Source: Eutrigla gurnardus
Lineage: Eukaryota; Chordata; Actinopteri; Perciformes; Triglidae
Direction of reading: 5' to 3'
Length of the DNA: 64,000 bases
Assembly: GCA_963514095.1 (NCBI GenBank)
Contig: OY741276.1
Coordinates: forward strand, 11,703,739 to 11,767,738
In this document: positions 26,661 to 40,026 of the stretch, piece after piece
How the letters are laid out: the number at the start of each line of letters is the position of its first letter
How positions within the stretch are numbered: the first letter of the stretch is position 1
Notes under the pieces: generated by a model
Told to the model about the DNA's origin: nothing
What the model saw: the letters and a program-made list of their open reading frames with translations, nothing else
The model's database searches: none
Made by a program: the position numbers and the translations under genes

Positions 26661-29085
26661 AAAGTTATCTGACTGTCGACCAAAGGGAACATCTAATGAG
26701 TTTGAATGCACCAGTCTGAAGTCTCGTTGAAGAAATTAGGTGTTTTCAAGGAATCATATCCCGGAACAGAAAGAGCAAGAAGCAGGTGGAAAAGTGATGG
26801 TGTTGATGATGATTAAAGAGACAAGAAGATAGATGAGAAAAGTTAAAATTAGAAGCAAAACTGTCAGATATGTATAATTGTCCAACTTTACTCCGTTGGA
26901 CCTGAAGTTACCTGAAACAGCCTTCTCAAAAATAGACTCCGATGCTCAGTTTATTTTATGTTGGGTCGTCTCTAACACAGTTCACAGCAGGAGCCGTGTC
27001 GGCCTGTGAATCACCACAGGCAGCTTATGTGTGCGGTGTCAGAACGCGAGCTCAAAGAGACACCAGACCTCTGAGCAGAATTTCAAACCTGTCAGCGCTG
27101 CACTCGAGGCCAATTGAACTGAAAGTACATCTTCAGATGTAATATGCTCTGCCTTTGTACACACACTGTGACTATTAAGTTGTTCTCCAGGTGCCTCATT
27201 TACATTTGATGTTCTTGGGCTCTCATCCTGTGATTCACTATGGTTGTCGCAGCCCTCCCTAAATGTGTTTGCAATAACAGAAAAAAACCCACCAACCATC
27301 ACAGATGAATAACTTTTTCTGAGCAGCACTAAATAGACTGGTTTACTTGAATATCAAACAGAGGAACCCTTTGAGAACAGATGTAAATCACTGTATAGTA
27401 ATGCAAAATGCTTCATTTTGAAATCTTTTGAACTGTAAAAATGGAAAACTGAAGATAATTTGTTCTCAAATTATATTAGTAGGACAATGACTGCTGGACC
27501 TTTTCAATGATTACATTATGTGAGTTGTAATCGTACGCTGCTGCGTTTCTTTTTGTTGTCTGAGATGATACATGCCTTATTTGTAACTAAATGTAATATT
27601 TATTTACACATTCTCAAGGGCTTGTACAACTTCATGTCACAAACTTGAATCTCTGTACATAACAGAAGGTCATATCAACTGCGTGTGATGTGTGAACATT
27701 ATTGTCGCAGCTGAGAATCCTTTAGACCCTGCTTTGATCCCATTGCAGTGAGTCACACCCTGCAAACGCCCACACTCTCTGAATTCCCCTTGTAATCCAG
27801 TAATAAACACTGCTACAGTCACCGTTTATCACCGTGCTGTTTGTCATGACCGGAGTGGTTATTGCCCATACTCTACAGTGTCTGCACAACCCTGTGAACG
27901 TCTGACCTTGCACTATACAACACCTTTCAGCCACAAAAAATATGAGAGCGCTAAGTCTCAGCGTCCTCACGGTGCACTGGACCAACACACCATATATCAC
28001 ATCTATGTACAGCTTGATGTTTATTACATTATATTAAGTCCTACACAGTTATAGGATGCATTTTCAATGTAAATATGCAAGCTTAGCCGTCTCATTCACA
28101 AGGCAAACTTTGCAGCTACTGCTCATTCCTCTAAAACTTCAACATCTCTCTCTGATTCATATGTTATGGTTTCACCTTTAACAGCTTCCAGTTGTTATTG
28201 ATTGCAGGTTGGCCAACTGTTAGCCTACTGCTTTGTTGTCGGCGTCCCTGAATGGACTCCACATCGGAATGTTTACTGTAGGTTCAACTGCATGCATGAG
28301 CCGTGTAGACTCTAAACTGTTGGGCTTAAACAATTCTTCAAACGGAGTGTTGATTTGGCTTTAAATGTTGGCACATTGCTCACTGACTCCCAGCACCTGT
28401 CTGCATTCATTTCACAACACTTTGTAAAAGCAAAGCATACCTCCAGGCCGTCATTCAACCAACATGTCGTCGTCAAACAACCCACGCGGCTGTTACAAAT
28501 AAATGATTCAGTATTTAGAGTTTGTTTTGATTTGATCTGCAGTCTATGGTCAAGATTTCTGGAGAGATTTTGTGAAGGTCAGTTTCTTAACTGTGAATAC
28601 CTGATCCATATGGTCACGCTTGTTGCCCTTATGCTTGCAGCCCTTCGTCAGCAGAAATCGTCAGAAGGGGAATAACGGTGCATACCGACAGTCTCTCCTA
28701 GAAACCATTCAGTTGTAAGCACAAAGCCACGCAAAGTCAAGTGAAGATTGAAAAGAGAGCTTTCACACTTGTCTGATTCAAAAAGTGACATGCATCCTCC
28801 TCTCATGATTCCACCGTTGGAAAGGGGTTTCAGACTTTGATAAGAGCTCTTCTAGTGAAGCAAACTGACGATTGGTTTTTGCTAACCATTGACTCTGACC
28901 TCCGCCCGAAAGGTTTTACAGTTCTACAACAACGTTGTTCAATAACTGCCTTTCTGTGAATTGAGTCATTATCTTTATTAACACAAGAGGTCGCTTGTCA
29001 GGAAGGACATTGTCATTTATGTGCAAGATTTAGATGCAATTTAATTATACTCTTCCCCACAACAGCTGTCACTCCTCTCACACTC

Positions 29086-29260
29086 TATTCAATTTGTTTT
29101 ATTTCTATAGCCCCAAATCACAAATTTGCCATTTGGCTTTACAAATTGTCCAGCATGTGACATCCTCTGTCCTGGGAGCCTCCATCGATTTAAGGAAAAA
29201 CTCCCCTTTTAACAGAGGGGGAGAAAAAGGAAAGAAACCTCTAGTTCCCTTGCCATTTAA
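29086..29260 (+). mobile_element. SINE-like teleost interspersed repeat fragment
   Basis: Contains the motifs TTTATTTCTATAGCCCCAAATCAC, shown here in part as TATAGCCCCAAATCAC, and then AAAAACTCCCCTTTTAACAG followed by AGAAACCTC, in the order seen in a very common percomorph dispersed repeat. The repeat name cannot be given with confidence. Confidence 0.6.
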
Positions 29261-29839
29261 TTTAAGTGCAGGATCTCTATTATCTGGCTCTCCTCGATCT
29301 GAGCTCTGACCACCTCCTCCTTACAAGCTCCTTCCCATAGTCTATCATGCATTCAAACTGTATCTCAGGTTTAGTTTTTTCATTCAATCTGTCTCCTGAG
29401 AGTGCAAATCAATTTCAGTTATCAATAATTCTCTGCAGTGTCACAGAGTCACTTTCCAACGTGGTTTGTCACACTTGTGAAATGATTCTGATTCTAGAAG
29501 ACCCTTCTGGGAACCAGATTTTAATTCATTTTTCATGTTGAACTTTGCTGGAGATCAACATCTCTTGGTTGTAATGAGATTGCATCTCTACAGACTATGA
29601 ATTATTTCTGAGAGTCCTCATCTCCCATGATATGAAAATGCCAGCTTGCTCCTAAGGGAGCAACATCGCAATCAATTTCCTAACACTAAAGTGAAAATGT
29701 CAAGAACTTTCAATGTTGATTTGCCCTAAGGCCCTTGCGGCTGAGTTGAAGCTCATTATTGTGTGTATAAACCAGTGTTGTAAAATACTGTAACATTGGT
29801 GTTAAATGAAAAAGCACAAATGGCCGCACGAGAGAAAGC

Positions 29840-30373
29840 AGTCATGATCTTGGTTTTTGTTTGCTTTCCCCTGTTGTTTTGTTGTTTCTGTCTCTTGTGG
29901 TATTGGTTGGCTGTTTTATATTCTGTCTTGTGTTGTCTTGCTTTACTTCCTGTTCAGTTTCCCTCCTTTTCTGGTGTACCAGCTGTGTCTGATTGTCTCG
30001 TCAGCCTTGCCTCTTGTTCTCCCCAATCACCTCAGCCTGCCCTTGTGTTTCCCCACCCGTCTCTCGTCCTCCTAATCAGCCCTTGTGTATTTCTGTCTGT
30101 GTGTTCCTTTTGTTTCACTGCTCGTTCCTCTGTGAACGTCGGCTCACCACCGCTGTCTGTCCAGCCAGTGCGTGATTGCCGTGTGTTCCTTGTGTTGGTG
30201 GATTATTTTCACCAGTAGTGCGTTTTTGTTTTCTGTTGATCTATTCTCGTTCCTTTTTTTTTACCGTTTTTGCCCTTGTGGCCTAAGTTTGAACTGTGTT
30301 TTTGTTAGTTTCTTTTATGTAATAAAACCTTTCCCCCCCCTTTTCCCTCCTTTCCTCCCTCAAAACAGTGACA
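29840..30373 (+). mobile_element. Probable degenerate solo LTR
   Basis: A T/C-rich 534-base block starts (A)GTCATG and ends CAGTGACA, consistent with a mutated TGTCA...TGACA pair. It is flanked by AAAGC (29835-29839) and AAAGG (30374-30378), matching at 4 of 5 bases. AATAAA occurs about 50 bases from the 3' end. The long open frames here come from the biased composition and have no protein signature. Less certain than the copy at 35932. Confidence 0.45.
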
Positions 30374-33300
30374 AAAGGTGATTTCCATGTATTGATTTAT
30401 CTGTTTGTTGATGGAGAGCAACCCCTTTCACATTATGCTTTGTCTTCAAATCCATTTTCAATCAGCAGATGAAAGGAATATATGATCAGATTGTTTGTTG
30501 ATGTTAGCCTTAGCGGAGTGTATCATCACTGTGCCATGTATTGTGGTTTTGTGAAATGCGTGTTTTTTAATAATATGAAGCTGGTGTAGTGTGATCCTGG
30601 TAATGCTTTTAGGGAGATGCACATGTACGGATACAGCAGTTATGCTATGGATCACATTTAATTATAGAATACACTGGAGCTGCATGGGTCTTTCTTTTGA
30701 ATTTCAGGCCATTTCAAGCAGACTGACTATGTTTACATAACCGCTCCAGCCCCCTATAGGTGAATGCATGTCACCTGCGGCCGGTCATCCCGGCTGAATA
30801 AAGCGACCCCCCCATCTCCACCTGTCTGATAAATGGCTGAGGCCCTATTCCCTCGCTTTGCTTTTTTATGCCGTCGCCCGTCTTTGATGTCATCAGATAA
30901 TTGCTCCTTTTAGAACTCGGAAAGGGCCACTCAGCGCTCACGGGATGGAAGAGTATCCATGGTGACAATCTTTGTTATTCCACACGGCAAACAACTGTTT
31001 ATTGTGCCGTGGAAGAGGACTATGCTTTCGAGTGGAGATGCTGCACATCTGGGGCCGAGGAGAGAGGGAGACGGAGAGCGAGAGACGGACGGAAAGAGAA
31101 AGGGAGAGATGAAAGGCGACTAGGAACACATTGGTGTGTGAGTGATGGAAAGAGGAGAGACAGGTACTTAATGGATCGTAACTGCTCAGGGAGGAAAAAG
31201 GAGAGCTTGGTGAGGGCTCAGTGAGGCTGCTGAAAGAAAAGGAACCCAAATCACAGGATTTTCTTTCCTGTGTTCACAAAGGAGCTTTATGTGCATCGAT
31301 CCAGACCAGGCAGGATGGATATTGATACCCACACTGGATATATGGATTGATGCGAGGAATGATACCTGTCAAACACAGGTTGTACACAACATGCCTCTAA
31401 AATGAGCATACAGACATTTTTCTGGTGTACTGCTACAGTACCAGTGCACTCTTGCTCCAGCTTTTCCTTGTGTATAGTTATTATTAATGAATGCACACGT
31501 CCACAATGTGGATGATTTCAGCTCAGCCATTTGTAAGGCTGTCATTGCTGCTGTATCCCTCAGCCCCATCAGTCCTCCTCTCTTTTCTTGTATCAGACTT
31601 GATGACTGAGCTAAACTCCACTATACGTCAAAGCCCTTTGAATTACAATCCTCTTCACACTCCAGTGCAACAACGAAATTGGCCATCTCACATTTTGCAT
31701 TTATTACCATTGGATATTGCCAAATGCAATTATGGCAGAAAATGCATGGCTTCCAGCTACGCGATTGACTTTGGCTGCCGTATCCACTTTTTTTGTGACA
31801 CTGCAAGGTAATAAGAGTCACATTATTAATGTACCTGATTAATTTAGGAAGCACATAGCTTCCAGTGAAACAAGTGACCCAGAACTACAGAGTTTTACAG
31901 GTTTGAGACTGCTTTATGCACAGATATTACACCTTTATTGCAAAGTCTACTGTTAGTTGAAAGTCAGAGGATGGATATTTGATCGACTGAGAATGTTGAC
32001 TGCAGTTCACAGGAAGTTCAAATCAGAATTGGATGTGATGGATTTGTTGACGGCGAGAAACACCGCAGGCATAAACATAATTTTGTTATTTTATCATGCA
32101 CTGATAAGTCTTAAGACTTGGGGTTATTTGCTTCCATACATTTCTTATTTCACACTAGTGGAAAGAAAACATCTAAACAGGCAGTTTGAGGTGTTTATTT
32201 TACTACTTTGTCCATTTGCATCTGTAGATTTACCCCAAATCCAGCAAAGGCACTTTCTATGAGTCCTTATTTGTGTCATTTCAGGAAAAAAAACCCAGAT
32301 TTATTGGTGATTTATGTTCATTTCTTTCTTGTCTACTGATCTGTAGTCTTTCAAAATGTATAGAACTTTACCGTCCATGTCTTTAAAAGCATAAATAAAC
32401 ACATCTACACCTCCTCAGAAACATTCAGGAAGGTGCCAAATTTTGAATGAATACAGCCCAAGGCGCACTTCATCCTGCTGTAGCCTGCCTGCTCCCTCTG
32501 TGGTCCACACAGCACAGAGACTGATGGGGGTAATGCGTATATTATATTGCACATTTAATGAAAATATATATTAAACCTTTAAAAGAACTTCACAGAAAAA
32601 CACACACTCTGACCAAAGGGGTGGATTACATATTTGGGGTAAACAAGTTGGAAGCCGTCTCATGTGAAATTGCTCCCCGTCTACAGCCGTCTGCCCACAT
32701 CATGTTTCTGGTTGCACATGCTGAACCATTACCAGCAACACTTATTTCAGAGGAGCCTCAAACATATCCCAGGGGTCCAGACCAGCAATCAATTCCCTGC
32801 GCTGCTTCTTAAAGGCAGAGGAGAGGCGATATAGTGGCTCTCTGAGGAGTTGGTAAGGGCAATGATGAGAGGATTGTGGTAGAATCGAGAGCAGTGGAGA
32901 GGAGACGAGTTAGGAGAAGGATGGAGAAGAGAGGACACACAAGGTGTCATTTTGTGCGTCTCTCCCTCTGCATGAATGATGTGCTCTGGAAGATGACAAG
33001 CATTAAGAATAACGATACAGAAATAGCCAATCTTCTTGCTGATGTTCTTACTTATGCATCAGTATTAAATTGAGACTCTTTTATAACCAGAAAAACGTCC
33101 CTCACAGTAACTTTATTTGGAGGATTATGATATATATTTTCTATACTTCATGCCAGAAGAGGTTTAGGGAGAGAGGGTTTCGTGTGCATGTTTAAAGCTA
33201 TTTGAAGCAAATGTGTTTGTTTTTTTTACTTTGGGCTATAAATAAAACAGTGCATTTTTAAAAGGAAAGAGTGGGAGGCAACAGGGAGAGAGGAGGACAA

Positions 33301-35926
33301 TAGGATAGAATTATTGAAAAGGGGGAAATTTTGAAATATGAAATGAAAGAGAATACAAGAGGGAGAAAGAGAGTACGTGAAAGATAATTATGGGTGGGTG
33401 CTGGAGCTAAAGGAAGAAGTGATTAAAAATGTGAGAACTTCAGGGGAACCATATTAAAATGTCTGTTATGTGTACGTGTGTGTGTTTTCCAACAGCACAT
33501 ATGTGTGCCGTGCTCCTATGAAGTAAGAAAGCCTGAAAGCATTTTAAGAGCCGAACCGCTTTGATTTCCAATTTACAGAAGTCTCTCTCTCCTCGTGGAG
33601 TTCCACTCAGGGAATTCTTGTCATTTTGTGAGGCTGAGGTTGGCAATCAGTGCAGTGTATTGTTCACACATCTCTGATAATCCCGGGCTAGTCCTGGTGG
33701 ATTAGAGCAGGAGATACTCTGATGCTCCGTATTGTTTGAGAGGACAGAAAAGGTTCTGGTTAAGCAGGAGGAGAACTAATCTGAAATGTTATTTCACTGT
33801 GTGCAGCCGCTGTCCTTTTTTTTTTTCAAGAACATGTCAATGCTGCTCATCCCACAATATTGCCTTATTCCAGTTTTTCATAAAAATAGATCTTGCACTT
33901 GAAACAGGACAATGTGTAAGGGCAGATGACTTCAGCTTTCCCATCAAACTAAACCAATCAAAGGAGATGTGTGGTGTGCGTGATCACATTCACGATAGAT
34001 TATCAGCGAGGCAGCTCGTCTGCATAATTCATATTTTGTCAAACAGCATATTTTATCCACTATATGCTTTCTCCCTTTCTGTAGTTTCCCTCCCTGTGTC
34101 ATTAAGCGAGGAGACCTTTTGAATGAAGCACTTTATTACACTGTGTCAGGAATGAAAATCCATTCTTCTGCTGAGGTGAACACATGACCTTGAAATATTA
34201 AAGTGTCACTGCTCAGATTTACTGACATGGAGTATCTGAATGACCGGATTCATGCTCATATGGAGATGATGAAGGGTATAATATACACATTTACTACCAT
34301 GAATCATGTTTTTTCCTACAAGTAATGAAAGAAATCATAATGTAAACAAGCGGCATGTATAACTCTTAGTATCTCATAACATAAGTATATCTTAAATGTT
34401 GCATTTTGTAAGATCATTGCTCAAATGCAGTCAATGTGGCCTTGCCAGCTTAGTGTCATGTGATACAGTTAAGTCATGGAACTATGAATGACCCTCCTCA
34501 TGAACCAAGAGTTCAACCACATGTCATAAGCATCAGTTTGCATTACATGGAATGATGTTTAATCTCTGTGGTCGGCCCCGATGGATTATTAAACCCTAAG
34601 ATTAACATTAACCATAAATTCAAGGCTAAAGCAGTGGCAGTTTTCCTCATTTTACAAGGAGTCCAGGCAGGCTTATAAACATTTTTGTGCACTTACAGTC
34701 TGCATACAACAATGCTGAGTTCAGCATCCTCACTGCTACACTGGACCTTTCACCTGCCACCAGCCTCCTATTGTATCTGTGTTTAGTTGTACGTTTTTGT
34801 GTCGATGCATAGTTTTTTCAGGTTGTCCGTCCGTCTAATGAACACCATATGTCAGGAACATATTGAGCCAAATTTGCGTCCGTTTGCACTCAGGGTTGAA
34901 CTGATTAGATTTGGGTTTTCCAAGGTGACCTCCCATTCTCGTGAATGCGATATATATCAGGAACACCTTGAGTAAATTTCTTCAGACTTGGCACAAATGT
35001 CCACTTGGGCTGATTAGATTTTGACATGGATGTGCACTGCAACATGACTAGGTAGGCAGAGGCTCACCACCGCCAGGTGCTTATACTAGTTTTTGTTTTT
35101 ATTCGTTTTTGTCCGTTTTATTTTACACTTTTTTTTTAACCACTCTTGTGTAAAACACCCTCCATTGTCAGTTCCTTGTCTCAACATTAGCCACAAAAAT
35201 AATGTTTTAGGATTTTCCACAGTATTTGGGATTATTGCCCAAAGCATTTTGTTGTTTTTTTCCTCAAACGTTAACCAGCTATGGCGCTTTTGCCATTTCT
35301 CATTAAATGTGGTCTTGACCCTTTTCTCCACGCTTCCTTCTCTCCCTGCTAATGGTAATTGACAGCTTTAGTTGAGTTTGTCTGCTTCTTATTCTTATCT
35401 ACGTTTTCCCCCTGAGGCCTCATGCATTAAGAATACAGTGATATTTGAGCAATTTGAAAAGTTCATTGATATGTGACGGTGAAATGCAAATCCATGGCAA
35501 CATGTTAAAGGTTTTTTATTTCGACAGACTGGAACCAGATCAGGGGAGCTCTTGCACCAGTACATGTGAGTGTGTGGTAGATTGCCCGTGAAACACAACG
35601 AACTGGAGTTGAAAGGAGATCAGCTGAATGCATGCATCACTTATACATGCAAACACACGTGTGTGTGCACAAGCTGCTGTTTCAGCAACACATCTGTGAA
35701 TCTTCTTAGAAAAGCAGAATTTTAAAGAATGTTTGGTATACAGCATTTGCACTGACTCTGCAAACTTTGTATATTTCTCCTGGGTCTGCATAATTAATAG
35801 GAGCTGGGGCAGGCATGCTTTATCAATAAACTGTATACACAGTATCCATACCAATTTTGTATGTAATGTTCCCTCACTTTTCCTGTGGGGCATTTTCTCC
35901 GCTTCTCTTCCCTATTTGCTCGTGTT
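30374..35926. other. Intergenic, no supported gene
   Basis: AT-rich with purine-rich patches (about 31050-31200, 32870-32940, 33270-33420) and repeat copy C. No gene seen. Confidence 0.6.
34810..35070 (+). repeat. Interspersed repeat copy C
   Basis: GTCCGTCCGTC, TATGTCAGGAACATATTGAG, a second internal unit TATATCAGGAACACCTTGAG, then GACATGGATGT...CAACATGACTAGG. It shows a partly duplicated internal unit relative to copy A. Confidence 0.5.
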
Positions 35927-35931
35927 CATGT

Positions 35932-36431
35932 TGTTACGGCCGCCACTGGCTGCCGTTTAGAATATTAATTGTGGTTAGTGTGTGTTGTGATTGTGATTCT
36001 GCCAGCTCTGTTTCCCTGTCAACGATTGGTCCTCCTGGAGCCGAGACCGCCTACTGCCTGCATGCTGTTCGCTGGTGTCCGTGAACCTACCAATCGGGAG
36101 TCATCAATTATCTCCAGCGAAGTTAAATAGCCTGTGTGTCCACAGTTCAGTTTAGTACAGCCTGCCTATTGCCTGTCATTAGTTTGTTTTTCATTCATGG
36201 TATGTGGTAAGCTAATGGGTGCTGACCTCTATTTATGCCTCCTTATTTTTGTGTATTGGTTGTTTGTCGGCACCTGTGTAGCCTTTTTTCTGTTGCATTT
36301 ACTTGCACTTAGGCCTTTTTTATGGAGAATTAAACACTTGACCTTGACCAGAACTCCTCCCATTGTCACATTCCATCTCTTTTCATATCTCACTTATGTT
36401 AATGCTCTCCACAAAGAGCTGGGTCGTAACA
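35932..36431 (+). mobile_element. Solo LTR of an LTR retrotransposon
   Basis: The 500-base element begins TGTTACG and ends CGTAACA, giving TG...CA ends with inverted repeats, and is flanked by a 5-bp duplication CATGT at 35927-35931 and 36432-36436. An ATTAAA signal lies near the 3' end (about 36330), giving plus orientation. No internal coding region is present, so it is the product of LTR-LTR recombination. Family not assigned; the 5-bp duplication is consistent with Ty3/Gypsy or related groups. Confidence 0.85.
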
Positions 36432-36436
36432 CATGT

Positions 36437-39066
36437 TCATATATTATTTGAATTACAGGAAGTGATGAGTATTATTACCATTTCTTTCTTTTTGTACAAT
36501 GATATGATATAATGAGTGTCTGATACGTTAATGTTTAATGTTTTGTACTTTCCCACATTGTACTATTACAGTGATATTTGGAGAGAGTAATGTAATCTTT
36601 CAAGTGACTTGAATAGCTCATATCGTTTGATACGTTGCATAAAAAGACGGAATGTCTGGTAGATAAAGAACAGAAAAACTAAACTGCTGCAGTGAAACAC
36701 AGCCACAAGGTTCATTTAGCTTATGTTTAAGCTGTTTTTTATTACAGCTTTTTGTGTTATCTTTGAGGAAATTGTCATGTTTTGATGCCGAAAACATTTT
36801 TATTTTATCAGAATTAATGATTCAAGCAAGCAATACTTAATTGGTTGAAGGTGTTATTTCATGTGAGATGTGCACATTGAAACTGCTTTGATGCAGGATA
36901 TTGGTGCTGAGATAATCAAATTCGATCAAATTGCTTGGAACCAGCAGATGCTCCTGTGCCAAAAAAAGCTGTGCCTCTCTTCAAGACGTCTCTCCCTTTC
37001 TGTCCATCTCTCTCAAAAAAACATTTAAAGTGTCCGTCATCACTCAAGACGATCGCTCGTCTGACAGGCTTGGCTGCTCGGAAAAACGGAACAAGAGCGA
37101 AAAGGTCGAGGGTTTCTCCCAGCCAGACAGCAAGTGGGTGCTGCTCTTCTCTGACTTGTTTTTTTTCTGTTGCTGTTAAGTGAAAAGTCAATGAGTCTAG
37201 ATTGTGGAGCGAGGAGGTGAGAGTTGCTTGAGGGGAAAGTGAGAGTGGTGTAAAAAGGTGAAAATTGAAGAGCATGGGAGGTGCACACAAAAAAAAGATG
37301 AAGAGGGGAGGGTGAAGGAGTGCAGAGGCCAGGAAGGAGGGTTAGGGGTTGTGAGGATGTTGTACTTAAATTGGCTGAAATGTATTTTGAACCCGTCACT
37401 TTTGTTTTTCTCAAACCAAGAAACAAGAGGGTCACCTGAAAGAGAGTAACAACCACGCATCACAGAGGAAACCAAAGGGAATCATTTTGCTTTCAAATGA
37501 TTCTAATCAACGGCAGCCCACTGTGGTTTGGGACCAGGACAGCTTAGAGGGTGGAATTCATTCATGACACTGAAGAGTAGATATTGATCAGGATGCCTCT
37601 AAGACTCTTCCCTGTGGAGGTTTTCCAGAATTTCCTCCTGCTGGGAAGAGACCTTTGAGCGGAACACGCTGGAGGAATTAGATATTCTACTGAGGAACCC
37701 CTCAGGATCACATGCCGATTTAATCATCACATCACATCTGTATGAAAAGCACAGGCCAGTAAAGCTTGTTCCTCATAATATATCCAGATCTTCCATATGT
37801 CCCTAAAAATACATTGTGGTGCGAGCGTGGAAGTACATGTTTGTGTTTGCACAAACTATCATGCATGACTATCCTCAAAGCACTCGCATGTAGTTTGCTC
37901 CGTGTTAAATGCCATGGTCAGAGGATCATGAGATAAGCCCCCTGGCTGCTGTTAGCACTGCATGTATCTAATTGGCCTCCTTTAGAGGCTCGGTTTGAGG
38001 ATGACGAAGAGTCGGCGAGCTCTTATCCGTTAGAGACGTGGAGCTGCAGCCGGGTTGTGACAGAGACTAATAGATAGACCTTGCCAAGGGGACTGCTGCT
38101 GCTCTCCGCTAACGCATATACATACACAAATAAATCACACACGCGTCCACGCACAATACAAATGAACAACCCACACCCAGGCACGTCATTTGTTTACTAA
38201 GGTCTGACAATCCCAGATAGGCTTATTAGAACCCTCGGGGCGCCCGCTCATGTCCAGACACGACACGTTCAGATACAGCTTACACACACAAGAGCAGAAG
38301 TATTCAGCACACGCCGCTGTGAGTGTAATGTATGCATTTCACGCTTGGGGGGGTGCTGCCTTTACATACACATGCACACCGCAGGAGCTTCCTCATCTCA
38401 AGTCCAAAGGCCTTCAGCTTAGCCTTGAGCCGGGACTCCGAGTATCCTTGCACATGCTGAGGATTTCTCCCTTTTGGTACACTTTCTGAGTGGAGTACTG
38501 CACGGAACTAAAATACCAAAAGCCAGAGGGTGCACACGAATCCAAACTCTTTTATTAACTTTTTTTTTGTCTCCATTTCCCTTTTCCTTCTTTCTCTTTT
38601 TTGAGAAACATGATGGCACTCTGTTCACACTCCTCCTGTTTTTTATTCCTATCTGTCCATCATAAAACATTAAGTAAATGAAGCGATTGTATTAGCTCAG
38701 AAAAACAGTAGTAATGATGAATGCAGTTTTCATCGAATGTCATATAAACAGGTGAGCATTTGCTTAATGAATCAAGACAACTGAAGGCTTTGTTTTAGAC
38801 ATGACTTTATTCTGAGATGAATTGTATTGTTTTTCATTTTTTATTTGAAGATGTCATTGCTCCTCCTCCTTTGACAGTGAAGATGTGCATATGATCAAAT
38901 ACTTCCAATATCAGCCTCTTTGCCTGCTTCATCTAGACTACTTCACTTTAAATGTATGGGGAACACACTAACTAACATCAGTCATTTTCACCTGCAGTCC
39001 CTGGGCAGGTTGATGCTACTGTACACTTTAGATTACTGTTAGTATGACTAGGGGAGTATCTGTTTG

Positions 39067-39111
<45 letters not shown>

Positions 39112-39649
39112 TCATAACTGCCCAATTAATGTGCACATCTTCTGCCAGTGTCAGTATCTTGTTGGCAATTAAGACAACATGACTGAAAGCACCAACGCTG
39201 TCTCAGAGGACACAAAACAGCGAGCACTGAGATGACATCGTTATTAAAGATCAATGAAGCAGCAATAAAGCCGGTGTTACTGCGGGGCCAGATACTCGAC
39301 TGCCAAAAAAGAAAGCAAAACTGATGGTGGTGGAGGAAATGTACAAAAAAAAAAAAATCCCTGAAGCAAAAAGCTGATATGTTAACTTATTTATACATAT
39401 GCTGTAAACATGTTTACAGGGCACATTCGAGATGCTGCGAAAATGCATCGCAAGAGATGAAACGAAAAAACAGCAGGGATTTATTTTGATTTGAGTTCAT
39501 TTTAAGGAAATAGATCTTCCTCTTGGCATATTGTGCTCGCTGTCAGATACTGGAGATGATGCAATAAGCCAACTGACTCTAACTCTGTGTTGGTGGTGTT
39601 AGAAGACACGGAAGATTATTAAGTAAATATTGGATAGTATATGTTTAGA
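36437..39649. other. Intergenic, no supported gene
   Basis: Open frames of up to about 138 codons on both strands at 36916-37456 overlap each other and show no family signature. One TG microsatellite. No gene seen. Confidence 0.55.
39071..39109. repeat. (TG)n microsatellite
   Basis: About 19 uninterrupted TG units. Confidence 0.95.
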
Positions 39650-40026
39650 TCTTATACTGAAGTAAAAGTAGGCCACACTATCAAATACTCCATTACAAGT
39701 AAAGGTCCTGCGTTCATAATTTAATTCAACTTAAGTACAAATACAATTTTATTGGCAGCAATTGTCGTATTTTGTTGACTTTAAGGATTTTATATATTAC
39801 TGGCCAGTTTAATCTGCAGTATGAAAATACATCATGAGTTATTAACTGAGTATGTTTTGAATGCCTACCTCTATGTCAAATTTGAATCAGAAGAGATGTC
39901 AAAATGTGTAATTTAAAGTACAACGGTGGCCTCTGAAATACAGTGGAGTAGAAAAAATGAAAATACTTAAATATAATACAAAAAACATCAATATTGTACT
40001 TAAGTACTTACTTTCCTCCATTGCTG
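39650..40026. repeat. Interspersed repeat of the AAGTAAAAGTA / TACTTAAGTAC type
   Basis: Contains AGTAAAAGTAGGCC at one side and GTGGAGTAGAAAA, then TTGTACTTAAGTACTTACTT and CCTCCATTGCTG at the other, the signature of a dispersed DNA repeat very common in teleosts. A second fragment (AGTGGAGTAGAATC) lies at about 40965-40985. Confidence 0.5.

Larger units (their letters stand above)
21736..29085. other. Intergenic, no supported gene
   Basis: Contains CA repeats, repeat copy B, the inverted repeat at 24738-24835, the polypurine tract at 26458-26660, and a homeodomain/GATA-like rich patch (about 23880-24030). No coding signal. Confidence 0.6.

Noticed and set aside
29796..30218. Hydrophobic 140-codon plus-strand open frame
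   Set aside because: Comes from T/C-rich LTR-like sequence; three overlapping frames are all open.
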